Part shown: in pieces, positions 26,777 to 38,554 of the stretch | Layout: each line of letters begins with the position of its first letter | How positions within the stretch are numbered: the first letter of the stretch is position 1 | Assembly: GCF_018613755.1 (NCBI RefSeq) | Contig: NZ_JAGGPP010000009.1 | Span: 124,001 to 188,000 of the forward strand | Origin: Arthrobacter sp. ISL-72 | GTDB taxonomy: Bacteria; Actinomycetota; Actinomycetes; Actinomycetales; Micrococcaceae | Direction: 5' to 3' | DNA length: 64,000 nt | Position numbers and translations under genes: made by a program | Notes under the pieces: model-generated | What the model saw: only the letters and a program-made list of their open reading frames with translations | Told to the model about the DNA's origin: nothing | The model's database searches: none

Positions 26777-29293
26777 TCAGCGGACCAGTGTTCTCAGCAG
26801 CCGCGCGCTCTGGCCGACCGACAGGCCTGGCAGATAGGCACGGCTCAGGGCCCGGCCGATGGCCGGCAGGTGCAGGGGGTCCTGGTAGTAGAGGTAGAGC
26901 GTCCGGTAGTCGGGTTTGAAGCGGGATTTGAACGTGGCCAGCGACTGGAAGCCGTACACCGGTTCCAAGGCCCTTCCCACCACATCCAGGATCGCCGTCA
27001 ATCCCCCGGGCTCCTGGTCCGCGTCGCCGCCCGGCAGCGACGCCGCTGCTTCTGAAGGATCCTTGGCCAGGGGCGAACCTGAAAGCGAAATGACTTCAAC
27101 CGACTTGCGCAGCTCCAGGACCGCCGAAGCGATCAGGAACTCCATGACACCGGGGAAGCCGTCTTCGCGCCGGCGCATGAAGTCCAGGGTCCAGCTGGTT
27201 ACGCGCCCCTCGTCAAATACCGGAAGCCAGCTGGTCACGCCGTGCACCAGGCCGTCGCCGTCCACCGCGAGGCAGCACAGGACGTCGTCGTCCATCAGTT
27301 CGTCCATCCCGCCGAGCGTGAACCCCATTTCCGGCACCGATTTCTGCGCAGCCCATTCCTCCGAAACTTCCAGCAGCTGGGCCCGCAGGGCGGCGGGAAA
27401 TTCACTGTAGCGGCCCCACACCGCCGTGACTCCGATTTTGCGGGCCCGGTTCAGTGCAGTCCGGACGTTTTGCCATTCCTTGCCCTTGAATTCCAGTTCC
27501 CTGACGGCCAGCCGGGTTTCCTGTGCCACCGCCACCCTGCTGAATCCCCTCAACCGGAGCATGGGCCACAGCCCGTCCGTGCAGGAATAGAAGCATGGAA
27601 CCAGCGCATGGTCGGTGCAGTACCGCATGAACCCGGAGGCGGCATCCTCCCGGCGGTCCGGGCTGCCGAACGGATCGCCCAGTGTCACGGCCACGCTGCC
27701 GTGTTGCTGGTACGCCACGCCGGCGTCCCGGGCAGACGTGAACCAGTACCTGTTCGGTTCCCACAATGCCATCCAGGACAGGGAATCGCCGCCGCGGCAC
27801 ACCAGCCCGCGGGCTACGTCCCGGTCCTCAACGCCGGCACCGGCAGCGTGGTGCTGCCCCAGCAGCACCACCCAGACTCCGGCCAACGCAACAGCCCAGA
27901 AAGCGATGCCGGAATAGGCAAAGAGGAACGACTCAACTTCATGCCTGCCCTGGAAAATCCGGTGGTAGAGGCTGGGGATGGGCACCGGCAGGTACTGGCG
28001 TGCCAGCTCGGCCGCGAGCCCGGACGGTCCGCCGTCGCGCGCCATTCCGCCCGCAGCCAGCCAGGCGATGCAGTAGGTGCCGGCAAGTGCCGCCCACGTA
28101 CCGGCCAGTGCCAGGGTCAGCCTGCGCCTGGCCGCTGCCGACGTTTCCACACGGAACTGGCGGCGGTTGAACCACAGCAACAGCACCAGCAGCAACGGCA
28201 CTGCAACCAGCGGGAGCACGTGGACGAAACCGGAACCCAAGACGGCAGTGCGCGGACGCGACGGGTAATGCGGCATCCGGGCGAACAGCGCCAGGTACAC
28301 TGCCGACAACGCAATCACGGACAGCTGGACTCCGATGGTGATCCGCCAGGCGAGCCGGCGCCCGCGCCGCAGCCCGTCGGCGCAGATCAGCAGGAGCACC
28401 ACGGGAACCACGGCCAGGGCCAGTCCCAGCGGCCCGGCAAATCCGGCCCGTCCGATCTCCAGGCAGTTCACGTCCACGGTGCCGCCGCAGTTTTCCTCAA
28501 GCTGGCTCAGGGTGGGCAACGGGTTCAGGACCACGTCCCGGAGCAGCGCCAGCGGCCCGGTGGGGCTGCGGACGGCGGCGGTGAGGATGGGGCCGACGGC
28601 GAAAATGCCGACGATCAGGGCAAGGAGATTCCGCGTCTCGCGGCCGGTGGAGCGGTGCCGGTGAAGTGTTCCGTGGTCGTTCTGGATCCACCACCCGGCC
28701 GCCAGCCCCGCGAGGGCGCCCAGGAACCCGACCACGGTCTCGGGATGCCCCACATAGAGGAGCAGGAGCAGCGACGCTGACATGATGCCGGTGCGAAGCC
28801 GGCGTTGCCACAGGGTGGGCAAGAGCCCGCTGGCCCCCAGGACGGCTGCCAGCACAGCGGCGTAGGGCCCGATGAGTCCGGCGTCCACCATAAGCCCCAT
28901 CCAGCCGTCGCCGGCGTAGCGGGCAAGCTGGGTGAACAGCAGAAAGAGCGAGACGGCCGCGAACTGCCCGCCGAAGAAGAAGGCCGCCGTCCGCACCGTG
29001 CCCAGCCTGCGCTCGGCCAGTCCCAGCAACAGCAGGATCATGGATGACGCGGTCACATAGGCTGCGGGGTTCGTGGCGAAGAACAAGGATGTGAACATGG
29101 ACCACCAGCGTCCGTCCGTCAGGGCCGTCATGTTCACGGAGGCCACGTCCAGAAGGGATTCCGGAGGGCCCGAAAGGAAGCTGTTGGTGGCCGCCCCCGT
29201 ACCCAGGAACAGAGTCAGGACCAGGAGCGTAAACGGCACCGCCTTGAAGTGCGCCTGGGTGCGCCGCAGTGCAGGAAGCAGGACGGTCTTCAC
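26777..29293 (-). CDS. MprF/LpgX-like aminoacyl-phosphatidylglycerol synthase (DUF2156) with rhomboid-like membrane domain
   Basis: 838 residues. The C-terminal third (about 510-830) is a DUF2156 aminoacyl-tRNA transferase domain: MALWEPNRYWFTSARDAGVAYQ, AVTLGDPFGSP, FMRRREDGFPGVMEFLIAS, VISLSGSPLAKD, YGFQSLATFKSRFKPDYRTLYL. The N-terminal helices begin like a rhomboid (GRWWSMFTSLFFATN, then LGLAERRLGTVRTAAFF), but the expected GxSG serine and the catalytic His are not seen, so it is probably not a protease. More helices join the two parts. The GTG start overlaps the stop of the esterase gene (GTGA at 29290-29293). Likely adds an amino acid to phosphatidylglycerol or diacylglycerol. Confidence 0.85.
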   Translation of the reverse strand: MKTVLLPALRRTQAHFKAVPFTLLVLTLFLGTGAATNSFLSGPPESLLDVASVNMTALTDGRWWSMFTSLFFATNPAAYVTASSMILLLLGLAERRLGTVRTAAFFFGGQFAAVSLFLLFTQLARYAGDGWMGLMVDAGLIGPYAAVLAAVLGASGLLPTLWQRRLRTGIMSASLLLLLYVGHPETVVGFLGALAGLAAGWWIQNDHGTLHRHRSTGRETRNLLALIVGIFAVGPILTAAVRSPTGPLALLRDVVLNPLPTLSQLEENCGGTVDVNCLEIGRAGFAGPLGLALAVVPVVLLLICADGLRRGRRLAWRITIGVQLSVIALSAVYLALFARMPHYPSRPRTAVLGSGFVHVLPLVAVPLLLVLLLWFNRRQFRVETSAAARRRLTLALAGTWAALAGTYCIAWLAAGGMARDGGPSGLAAELARQYLPVPIPSLYHRIFQGRHEVESFLFAYSGIAFWAVALAGVWVVLLGQHHAAGAGVEDRDVARGLVCRGGDSLSWMALWEPNRYWFTSARDAGVAYQQHGSVAVTLGDPFGSPDRREDAASGFMRYCTDHALVPCFYSCTDGLWPMLRLRGFSRVAVAQETRLAVRELEFKGKEWQNVRTALNRARKIGVTAVWGRYSEFPAALRAQLLEVSEEWAAQKSVPEMGFTLGGMDELMDDDVLCCLAVDGDGLVHGVTSWLPVFDEGRVTSWTLDFMRRREDGFPGVMEFLIASAVLELRKSVEVISLSGSPLAKDPSEAAASLPGGDADQEPGGLTAILDVVGRALEPVYGFQSLATFKSRFKPDYRTLYLYYQDPLHLPAIGRALSRAYLPGLSVGQSARLLRTLVR

Positions 29294-30633
29294 CGGCCGA
29301 CCCCCCAGCGCTCCGCCATGAAGTCCAGCGCGGCGGGAAGGCCGTCGGAGGCGGCTTCCCACGAGTGGCCCGTGTTGACCACCGGGGTGGCTTGAACGGC
29401 AAAACCGGCACGACGGGCCGCTGCCGACAGCTCGTCCATATAGGCCATGAACTCCGGGTCCCTGGAACCTGCCCCGAAGTAGACCGCGTGGCCCTCGAAC
29501 CGCGCTTTCTGCATGATGGTCAAAGGGGTCTGTTCATCGAAGGCCGCGACGTTGCCGTCGAACCCGGCGTCAATGGTTTTCTGCCGCTCCTTCGCCAGCG
29601 CCGGTTCCCGCTCGCTCGAAAACGCCACGATCGAGGCATAGACGTCGGGATGGCGGGTTCCCATCTGCAGGGCGCAGGTGGCCCCGAAGGAAAATCCGCC
29701 GACGGCCCATTGCCGGTGGTCCGGATCCACGTCAAGGGTCTGCTCGATCCACTGCGGCACGTCCCGGGCCAGGAAGGTGTCAGCCTTCGCAATGCGGCTG
29801 TCCATGCAGAGCGTGTTGGCCGACGGCGTGCCGTTCGGATCCACCACCACGACAACCGGCGCAACGCCGTCGTGGTCCGCTGCGAAGCGGTCCATCCTGC
29901 TGCGCAGCGCCCCTCCGGTGAGCCAGTCAGAAGGACCGCCGGGCTGCCCGGAAAAGAGGACCAGGACCGGCAGTGCCGGACGGGGTGCGGACTGATAGGC
30001 GGGAGGCAGGTAGACGTAGGCCTCACGGCTGCTGAAGCCCGAAGCGGGGCCGGGAATCCGGGCCTTCCGCAGCACGCCGCCCGAGGGCATGCCGTCCGGG
30101 GCCTGCCAGGCGGCGAGGGCGGTGGGGGCCGCGGCTGCGGGCTGGCGCTCCAGTTCGGACTCGAGCGGCTGGATCCTGGCAACGGCCGTGCCCATGACGT
30201 CGCTCACCGTGTGATTGAGGCCGAAGTACGCGTTGACCTGGACTGCGCCAAGCAGGAGCACTCCGAGCATTGCAGCGGTTGCGGAGGTTCGTCCACGCCA
30301 GGCGCCCCGGCCCGCCGGTGCGGAAGGCTGTGCTACGGGCCGCCGTCGAAGTTTCCACAGCCGGAGCACCCACAGGAAGAGGCCGAATACCACTGCCACA
30401 AACCAGGCGAGCACGTCGCGCGGGAGTACCTCGGGCAGGGTTGAGAAAGCATAAATGAGCAGCCAGTGAACGGCGGCCACAACGCCCGCAGCGAGCACCA
30501 GGGCAGCGCCGGCGCTCAGGGCCCAGCCGCGTCCGCGGGCCCACAGCAACCAGGCGAAGCCTGCGGCGCCGGCTGCCCAGGCAAACCAGAGCACGGGTCC
30601 ATCGGTCAGATGGACGTCAGCAATGAGATCCAC
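29290..30633 (-). CDS. Membrane-anchored alpha/beta hydrolase (esterase D/mycolyltransferase-like fold)
   Basis: 447 residues: about four N-terminal membrane helices, then an extracytoplasmic esterase domain from about residue 190. It has VLVLFSGQPGGPSDW, VVVVVDPNG, nucleophile GGFSFGATCAL and the C-terminal NTGHSWEAAS His. It is coupled by a GTGA overlap to the MprF-like gene. By analogy with synthase/hydrolase pairs for aminoacylated lipids in Corynebacterium and Pseudomonas, it may remove the amino acid again; that is inference. The GTG at 30633, 5 nt after the DUF2550 stop codon, is the most likely start. Confidence 0.8.
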   Translation of the reverse strand: MDLIADVHLTDGPVLWFAWAAGAAGFAWLLWARGRGWALSAGAALVLAAGVVAAVHWLLIYAFSTLPEVLPRDVLAWFVAVVFGLFLWVLRLWKLRRRPVAQPSAPAGRGAWRGRTSATAAMLGVLLLGAVQVNAYFGLNHTVSDVMGTAVARIQPLESELERQPAAAAPTALAAWQAPDGMPSGGVLRKARIPGPASGFSSREAYVYLPPAYQSAPRPALPVLVLFSGQPGGPSDWLTGGALRSRMDRFAADHDGVAPVVVVVDPNGTPSANTLCMDSRIAKADTFLARDVPQWIEQTLDVDPDHRQWAVGGFSFGATCALQMGTRHPDVYASIVAFSSEREPALAKERQKTIDAGFDGNVAAFDEQTPLTIMQKARFEGHAVYFGAGSRDPEFMAYMDELSAAARRAGFAVQATPVVNTGHSWEAASDGLPAALDFMAERWGVGR

Positions 30634-30638
30634 AGACG

Positions 30639-31070
30639 TTAGCGCCAGGTCCCCACACCGATGACCGGCCCGGCTTCCAGCCACGAGGACAACCCCGTGT
30701 ACGCGTCGAACTTCATGGCCAGCAGGACCTCCTGGCCTTCATGGTGAAGTTCCACGATGACGGAGTCAGGCTGCACCTTGACGAGTTCGGCCTCTGTGGG
30801 CTGGCGGCGCCCCACGAGTTCCAGCGAACTGCGCCGGAAGGTGTATTTGGGACGGACACTGAGCGAGAGCAGCTTGAACCACTCAAGCTCGTTGTCCTGA
30901 TAACGACAAACCCCCATCTGCCAGCTTTTTCCAGCCGTGCAAATGGAGGCGTCCACTGTGCCCAGGGCACGCCGCAGGTTAAAGCGGCGTACCCCGGACA
31001 GGCACAGTGCAAAAATCAGCAACGCAAAGACAGTTGCCAATGCGATGAACGGAAAACCGGGATCGTTCAT
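30639..31070 (-). CDS. DUF2550 membrane protein
   Basis: 143 residues with one N-terminal membrane helix (FIALATVFALLIFALCLSG) and a soluble beta-rich part with LGTVDASICTAGKSWQMGVCRY. DUF2550 genes lie directly behind atpC throughout Actinobacteria (Rv1312 in M. tuberculosis), as here, 10 nt after the atpC stop codon. Function unknown. The ATG at 31070 fits the family start MNDPGF; upstream frame sequence belongs to atpC read in another frame. Confidence 0.85.
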   Translation of the reverse strand: MNDPGFPFIALATVFALLIFALCLSGVRRFNLRRALGTVDASICTAGKSWQMGVCRYQDNELEWFKLLSLSVRPKYTFRRSSLELVGRRQPTEAELVKVQPDSVIVELHHEGQEVLLAMKFDAYTGLSSWLEAGPVIGVGTWR

Positions 31071-31080
31071 CAAGGTCGTG

Positions 31081-31365
31081 CTAGCGGATCCCCGCAGTAG
31101 CCGCTTCACCCAGTTGGGCGTTGTCAGCAACAATGACGACCCGGTTGTTGTCGACGGAGAAGAATCCACCGTCAACTACTACAGCAATACGCTCACCGGA
31201 AACAGGCTCAATAGCCAGCTCACCTTCGGCCAGAATCGCCAGCAGGGGCGAGTGGCCGGGCAGGATTCCGATTTCACCATCGCTGGTGCGGGCCTTGACC
31301 ATCTTGGCCGCTCCGGACCACACGAAGTGATCCGCTGCGACAATCTCAACCTCAAGCTCAGCCAT
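31081..31365 (-). CDS. atpC: F1Fo ATP synthase subunit epsilon
   Basis: 94 residues: the N-terminal beta-sandwich of epsilon (MAELEVEIVAADHFVWSG, IGILPGHSPLLAIL) with a very short C-terminus ending DNAQLGEAATAGIR. The long helical hairpin of E. coli epsilon, which inhibits ATP hydrolysis, is missing, as in many Actinobacteria. It begins one base after the atpD stop. The longer open frame to 31626 is atpD in another frame. Confidence 0.93.
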   Translation of the reverse strand: MAELEVEIVAADHFVWSGAAKMVKARTSDGEIGILPGHSPLLAILAEGELAIEPVSGERIAVVVDGGFFSVDNNRVVIVADNAQLGEAATAGIR

Positions 31366-31366
31366 A

Positions 31367-32854
<1,488 letters not shown>

Positions 32855-32903
32855 TTAAGTTTATCTTTTGGTGCAGGTTCAGCTGGATCCGGAACCGTGC
32901 CGG

Positions 32904-33800
32904 CTAGGACGACGCGCTCAGGGCGTCGGCACCGGCCACGATTTCGGAAAGCTCCTGCGTAATTTCGGCCTGGCGGGCAGTGTTGCGCAGACGCGTGTAC
33001 TTCTTGATGAGGTCCGTGGCGTTGTCGCCGGCGGACTTCATCGCCCGCTGGCGGGCTGCGAGCTCGGAAGCTGCGGCCTGCAACATTGCGGCGAAGATGC
33101 GGGACTCGATGTAGCGCGGCAACAGGGCGTCAAGCACCCGCTCCGCCTCCGGTTCGAACTCGTACAGCGGCAGTAGTTCCGATTCGGACTGTGCCTGCTC
33201 TTCGACGACTTCGAGGGGAAGCAAACGGATGACGGTCGGCTCCTGGTTCACCATCGACTTGAAGCGGGTGTAGACAACGTGGATTTCGTCTACGCCGTCC
33301 TCTTCATAGGCCGTTGCAAAGTCTTCAAGCAGCGCTGCGCCGATTTCCTGTGCCGTAGCGAACTCAGGCGCATCCGTGTTGCCGGTCCAGACCTGTGCGT
33401 AAGGACGGTTCCGGAAGTCGAAGTACGCCTGCGCCTTGCGGCCAAGGACGTAGGTCTTGACTTCCTTGCCCTCCCCACGGAGCAGCTCGGTGAGGCCTTC
33501 CGCCTGCTTGAGCACGCTTGCCGAGTAAGATCCTGCAAGGCCGCGGTCCGAGGTGATGACCAGGACGGCGGCGCGGCGGATCTGCGCGGGCTCGGTGACC
33601 AGCGGGTGGTCGATTTCGCTCTGGCTTGCGACAGCAGAAACGGCACGCGTGATCGCGTTTGCGTAAGGCAGTGAAGCCGCTACGCGTGCGCGGGCCTTGC
33701 CGATGCGCGAGGTAGCGATCAGTTCCATCGCCTTGAAGATCTTGCGCATCGACGTCGTCGAGCTGATCTTCTGGCGGTAGACCCGAATCTGGGCTCCCAT
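32904..33800 (-). CDS. atpG: F1Fo ATP synthase subunit gamma
   Basis: Central rotor shaft, 298 residues. N-terminal [32 protein letters not shown] and C-terminal [34 protein letters not shown] helices (both shown only as family hallmarks) are standard. AAAGGA precedes the ATG by 6-7 nt. The 75-bp spacer from atpA holds a strong hairpin (33826-33868), which may set gamma level below alpha. Confidence 0.97.
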   Translation of the reverse strand: MGAQIRVYRQKISSTTSMRKIFKAMELIATSRIGKARARVAASLPYANAITRAVSAVASQSEIDHPLVTEPAQIRRAAVLVITSDRGLAGSYSASVLKQAEGLTELLRGEGKEVKTYVLGRKAQAYFDFRNRPYAQVWTGNTDAPEFATAQEIGAALLEDFATAYEEDGVDEIHVVYTRFKSMVNQEPTVIRLLPLEVVEEQAQSESELLPLYEFEPEAERVLDALLPRYIESRIFAAMLQAAASELAARQRAMKSAGDNATDLIKKYTRLRNTARQAEITQELSEIVAGADALSASS

Positions 33801-33825
33801 ACTTATCCTTTCCTAAGATCCCGAT

Positions 33826-33868
33826 GGCCGGGGCTGCCGGAACCCGTGAAGGTCCCGGCAGCCCGGCC
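33826..33868 (-). promoter_or_regulatory. Intercistronic hairpin between atpA and atpG
   Basis: Arms 33826-33840 and 33855-33868 pair over 14 bp with one bulged G (GGCCGGGGCTGCCGG against CCGGCAGCCCGGCC); ACC/GGT in the loop can extend it. It is not followed by a U-tract in the atp transcript, so it is more likely an mRNA stability or stoichiometry element than a full terminator. Confidence 0.6.
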
Positions 33869-33875
33869 AGCGAAA

Positions 33876-35513
33876 CTAGCGCTTCTGCTTAACGATTTTT
33901 TCCTGGTCGACCTGTGCCTCGTCAATGGGGGCGTGCTCCTCATGCCCCGCACCAACCAGGTAGTTGTCGCCCTGGCCGAAGAAGCCCTTCTTGAAGGCCA
34001 CGATCGAGGTCTTCAGTGCTTCCGCGGTGTCATCGTCCATGACGTTGGTCTGCGCCAGCGTAGTCAGGATGGAGGACTTGTGCTTCAGGTGCTCAAGGAA
34101 CTCGGTCTCGAAGCGGTTGATGTCCTCAACCGGAACGTCGTCCAGGTGGCCGTTGGTGCCTGCCCAGATCGAAACAACCTGGTTCTCGACCGGGAACGGG
34201 GAGTACTGGCCCTGCTTCAGCAGTTCCATCAGGCGCGCACCGCGGGTCAGCTGCTGGCGTGATGCAGCGTCGAGGTCCGAGGCGAACATGGCGAACGCCT
34301 GCATGTCGCGGTACTGGGCCAATTCCAACTTCAAGGTACCGGAGACCTTCTTCATGGACTTGACCTGCGCTGCACCACCCACGCGGGAAACGGAGACGCC
34401 CACGTCGACGGCGGGACGCTGGTTGGCGTTGAAGAGGTCCGACTGCAGGAAGATCTGGCCATCGGTAATGGAGATTACGTTGGTCGGGATGTACGCGGAG
34501 ACGTCGTTTGCCTTGGTTTCGATGAGCGGCAGGCCGGTCATCGAGCCCGCACCCAGCTCGTCGGAGAGCTTGGCACAACGCTCCAGCAGGCGGGAGTGCA
34601 AGTAGAAGACGTCGCCCGGGTAGGCTTCGCGTCCCGGCGGGCGGCGGAGCAGCAGCGACACCGCACGGTAGGCCTCAGCCTGCTTGGACAGGTCATCAAA
34701 CACGATGAGGACGTGCTTGCCGCCGTACATCCAGTGCTGGCCGATGGCTGAACCGGCGTAGGGCGCCAGGTACTTGAAGCCTGCGGGGTCGGACGCCGGG
34801 GAGGCCACGATGGTGGTGTACTCCAGTGCGCCGTTGTCCTCGAGCGTCTGGCGGACAGCCGCGATGGTGGACGCCTTCTGGCCGATGGCTACGTAGACGC
34901 AGCGCACCTGCTTAGTGACGTCCCCGGAAGCCCAGTTGGCCTTCTGGTTGATGATCGTGTCGATGGCGATTGCCGACTTGCCGGTCTGGCGGTCACCAAT
35001 GATCAGCTGACGCTGGCCACGGCCGATCGGGATCATGGCGTCGATAGCCTTAAGACCGGTCTGCATCGGCTCGTGCACCGACTTACGCTGGGTCACGCCG
35101 GGCGCCTGGAGTTCCAGTGCGCGGGTGGCCTCAGCCTTGATTTCGCCGAGGTCGTCGATCGGCTGGCCCAGTGGGTCAACCACGCGGCCGAGGAAGGCGT
35201 CACCAACCGGCACGGAGAGAACCTGACCGGTGCGGTGGACTTCCTGGCCTTCTTCGATTCCGGTGAAGTCACCGAGGATGATGACGCCGATTTCGCGGAC
35301 GTCGAGGTTCTGGGCCAGGCCCAGCGTGCCGTCTTCGAAACGAAGCAACTCGTTCGCCATGACCGAGGGAAGGCCCTCAACACGGGCGATGCCGTCACCT
35401 GCTGTGGTCACACGGCCGACCTCTACGCGCTCTGCGTTTCCGGGTTCGTAGGACGCCGCGAACTCGTTCAGCGCAATACGGACGTCGTCGGCGTTGATGG
35501 TCAATTCGGCCAT
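33876..35513 (-). CDS. atpA: F1Fo ATP synthase subunit alpha
   Basis: 545 residues. It starts [15 protein letters not shown] and has the P-loop GDRQTGKSA near residue 170 (usual GDRQTGKT/S), [11 protein letters not shown] and the C-terminal helix bundle. CAGGAGAG lies before the ATG, preceded by a small hairpin TCATCGT/ACGATGA (35543-35561). The tail ends in a charged [15 protein letters not shown] extension. Confidence 0.98.
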   Translation of the reverse strand: MAELTINADDVRIALNEFAASYEPGNAERVEVGRVTTAGDGIARVEGLPSVMANELLRFEDGTLGLAQNLDVREIGVIILGDFTGIEEGQEVHRTGQVLSVPVGDAFLGRVVDPLGQPIDDLGEIKAEATRALELQAPGVTQRKSVHEPMQTGLKAIDAMIPIGRGQRQLIIGDRQTGKSAIAIDTIINQKANWASGDVTKQVRCVYVAIGQKASTIAAVRQTLEDNGALEYTTIVASPASDPAGFKYLAPYAGSAIGQHWMYGGKHVLIVFDDLSKQAEAYRAVSLLLRRPPGREAYPGDVFYLHSRLLERCAKLSDELGAGSMTGLPLIETKANDVSAYIPTNVISITDGQIFLQSDLFNANQRPAVDVGVSVSRVGGAAQVKSMKKVSGTLKLELAQYRDMQAFAMFASDLDAASRQQLTRGARLMELLKQGQYSPFPVENQVVSIWAGTNGHLDDVPVEDINRFETEFLEHLKHKSSILTTLAQTNVMDDDTAEALKTSIVAFKKGFFGQGDNYLVGAGHEEHAPIDEAQVDQEKIVKQKR

Positions 35514-35596
35514 CTGCAGTCCCTGCTCTCCTGTTTTCGTGATCATCGTTGCTCACGATGACCGGGGTTTCTATCAGTTAAGTTGTGCTTGTCCGG

Positions 35597-36423
35597 CTAA
35601 CCGGCAAGCTGACGCTGGAGCTGGCCCAGGCGGGTGATGACCGAAGCGTCAACCACTTCGTCGCCAACCTGAATCCGGATGCCGCCGATCAGTGCCGGAT
35701 CAACAGTGACGTTGATCTTGAGCTCGCGCCCATACAGGGCGTTGAGCCCGGCCTGCAGCCTGCTGGTCTGTGTCTCCGTCAACGGACGGGTGACGCTGAC
35801 TGTTGCAATCCAGCGCTGCTGGCGCTTGGCTGCAAGCTCTGCGAAACGACGCACAAGGCTGGTTACCTTGAGGCCACGGGGCTGCGAAACTGCCTGTCCG
35901 ATAAGGACTTTCGCTTCCTCGCTCACGTTGGGGACGAACTTTTCGGCGAGGGCAATCTTGGCAGCCGGGCTCGCCTGCGGCTCGGACAGAGCACGCTGTA
36001 CCTCGTGGCTGGACCCAACGACCTGGTTGAAGGAGAACAGATCGTTCTCCAGCGCTTCGAGTCCGGTGATTCCTGAGGCAGAGACGGCCGACTTGTTCTC
36101 AGCAACGGCAATTACCACGGAAGCGGCAAGAGTCTCGAGTGCATCGCCGATGTCCCGAGCCGACGCCCAGCGTGAACCGGCCAGTCCGCTCGCGATGTCC
36201 ACGGCATCAGCGGAGACTTTTCCGCTGAAGAGCTGCTTGACCAGCGCCGACTTTTCGTCACCGCTGCGGGACGGGTCAGTCAGGGCGCGGCGCAAGCCAG
36301 CCGAGCTGTCCACCGTTCCCAGGATTCCGAAGAGGTCCTTAGCCAACTGCAGCGAAGCGAAGGGAAGCTTGGCTTCCAACGCAACCAGTGCCGCGGTCAG
36401 CGATCCGCTCGATACACCTGCCA

Positions 36424-36424
<1 letters not shown>
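35597..36424 (-). CDS. atpH: F1Fo ATP synthase subunit delta
   Basis: Peripheral-stalk subunit, 275 residues, longer than the roughly 180 of E. coli, as usual for Actinobacteria. The C-terminal half has the delta signature GGIRIQVGDEVVDASVITRLGQL in abbreviated form near residues 248-270. The ATG overlaps the atpF stop (TAATG). In mycobacteria b and delta are fused; here they are separate genes. Confidence 0.95.
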
Positions 36425-36984
<560 letters not shown>

Positions 36985-37033
36985 TCACCCGTCCTTATCT
37001 ACTCGGTTCTGGATGTTCGCTAGGTTCTAACGC

Positions 37034-37252
37034 TTAGGAAAGAACGAAAGCGAAGACGAGGCCGAGGATGGCGAGGGCTTCGGTCAGCGCAAGGCCGAGG
37101 AATGCGATCGGCTGCAGGACGCGCTGGGCTTCCGGCTGACGTGCCACACCATTGATGTAAGCCGCGAACACGAGACCCACACCGATACCACCGCCGATAG
37201 CGGAGAGGCCGTAGCCGATGAGGTTGAGGGAGCCGTTGATGGAGCCTTCCAT
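37034..37252 (-). CDS. atpE: F1Fo ATP synthase subunit c
   Basis: 72-residue rotor-ring proteolipid with two helices and the conserved loop ARQPE. The ion-binding acid is Glu58 in [11 protein letters not shown]. No Gln on helix 1 of the kind that marks Na-coupled rings, so proton coupling is expected. A strong GAAAGGAAG site precedes the ATG, and two hairpins lie just upstream, consistent with the high c:a ratio needed. Confidence 0.97.
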   Translation of the reverse strand: MEGSINGSLNLIGYGLSAIGGGIGVGLVFAAYINGVARQPEAQRVLQPIAFLGLALTEALAILGLVFAFVLS

Positions 37253-37269
37253 TTTTCTTCCTTTCAAGA

Positions 37270-37319
37270 TGCCACCCGTGTGGCAGGTTGTTTGGGTTGC
37301 TTCATCCCCGCGAAGGGGA
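37270..37319 (-). promoter_or_regulatory. Two hairpins in the atpB-atpE spacer
   Basis: TGCCAC/GTGGCA (37270-37275 and 37280-37285, loop 4 nt) and TCCCC/GGGGA (37305-37309 and 37315-37319, loop GCGAA). Both lie between the atpB stop and the atpE ribosome site in the mRNA. They may protect the downstream message or enhance atpE translation. Confidence 0.5.
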
Positions 37320-37332
37320 AGTCTGTGGGTGC

Positions 37333-38133
37333 CTAGTGGCTGTCCGCGTGCAGGGCGCCTTCAATGTAGATGGCGGTTAGCAGCGTAAAGACGTACGCCT
37401 GCAGCGCCATGATCAACGCTTCCAACATGTACATGGCGATGGCTCCAACGAGCACCAGGACCGAGGTGCCCTTCAGGAGGATGTTCTCCTGCATGACCAG
37501 GTATTCGATGCCGGATCCGGCAATCATCACGATCAGGTGTCCTGCCAGCATGGTGGCGAACAGACGGAGGCTGTGCGTGACCGGGCGGACCAGGAAGTTG
37601 GAGATGATTTCGATCGGGATAACGATCGGGAGGATGTACACCGGCACGCCGGAGGGAACGGTGGCCAGCTTGAAGTACTTGAGCCCGTTCTTCTTGACGC
37701 CGATCCCGATCCAGGTGAAGTAGACGATGGCGGCCAGGACATACGCGCCGCCGACGTGTGAGAAGCTCGGCAGCTGGATGACGGGGATGGCGCCGTAGAT
37801 GTTGTTCACGAGGATGAAGAAGAAGAGGCTGAACAACAGCGGAACGTACTTGATGAAGTCCTTGCCGCCGATGATGTCCTTGGCGATGCTGTTACGGACG
37901 AAGCCGTAGGCCGCCTCGCCTGCAAACTGCAGTTTGCCGGGAACAAGCTGCTGCTTCCGCGCAGCTAGCAGAAAGAATGTAGCGATAATGACGACCGACA
38001 GGATTACCAGCAGCATCTGCTTGGAGAATCCGTCTGCCACACCCCACGGCACGATTGCCGGCAGGTGCATTTCTTCAATTCCAGGAGGATTGAACTCTCC
38101 TGAATCTTGGGCCGGGAGCGCAAGCGCGATCAA
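37333..38133 (-). CDS. atpB: F1Fo ATP synthase subunit a
   Basis: 266 residues with five to six helices. The essential stator Arg is in [18 protein letters not shown]-like [12 protein letters not shown] and the C-terminal [14 protein letters not shown] are standard. The start is a TTG at 38133 with GAGAGGAAA 5-8 nt upstream. Confidence 0.96.
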   Translation of the reverse strand: MIALALPAQDSGEFNPPGIEEMHLPAIVPWGVADGFSKQMLLVILSVVIIATFFLLAARKQQLVPGKLQFAGEAAYGFVRNSIAKDIIGGKDFIKYVPLLFSLFFFILVNNIYGAIPVIQLPSFSHVGGAYVLAAIVYFTWIGIGVKKNGLKYFKLATVPSGVPVYILPIVIPIEIISNFLVRPVTHSLRLFATMLAGHLIVMIAGSGIEYLVMQENILLKGTSVLVLVGAIAMYMLEALIMALQAYVFTLLTAIYIEGALHADSH

Positions 38134-38224
38134 CGCGTTTCCTCTCTGCAGTGTCCATCATTGGGCGTTGGTGAGGGTCCGGCGATCTTCATGTCCGCCC
38201 TTCCCCGTGTGAAATTGTTTGGCA

Positions 38225-38554
38225 TTACTGTTCCTCGTCCTTGGACGGGCCGCTGGCTGCACCGTCGTCACCAGTTGAAGGTCTGTGACTGGTGAGGCCG
38301 TGCATATGAGAAAGATAGAACCCTCCCGCAGCTCCAAGCAGAGCGCCTGCGAGCACGATCCAGCGGGTTCCCCACAGATAATCCAGACCCCACCCTATCA
38401 AACTCCAGACGATGATTCCGCCAATTATGTAGCTGAAGACGGCGATGCCGGCGTTGTATCCGCCGTCCGTTCCGGACGAAGATACGCCGGCCGAACCGGA
38501 GGTCGTTTTCGGGTTTTCAGTGCGTTTTTTGGGTCCTAATTTACGGCTACTCAT
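38225..38554 (-). CDS. AtpZ/AtpI-family assembly protein
   Basis: 109 residues with two hydrophobic helices (AVFSYIIGGIIVWSLIGWGLDYL and WIVLAGALLGAAGGFYLSHMHG). These fit the AtpZ/AtpI pair that helps assemble the c-ring or import Mg at the head of atp operons. The ATG overlaps the stop of the upstream gene by 8 nt (38547-38554). The Asp-rich tail ends SKDEEQ. Confidence 0.82.
   Translation of the reverse strand: MSSRKLGPKKRTENPKTTSGSAGVSSSGTDGGYNAGIAVFSYIIGGIIVWSLIGWGLDYLWGTRWIVLAGALLGAAGGFYLSHMHGLTSHRPSTGDDGAASGPSKDEEQ

Noticed and set aside
27242-28780. 512-codon open frame antisense to the MprF-like gene
   Set aside because: Gln/Gly/His-rich shadow; no ribosome site or domain.
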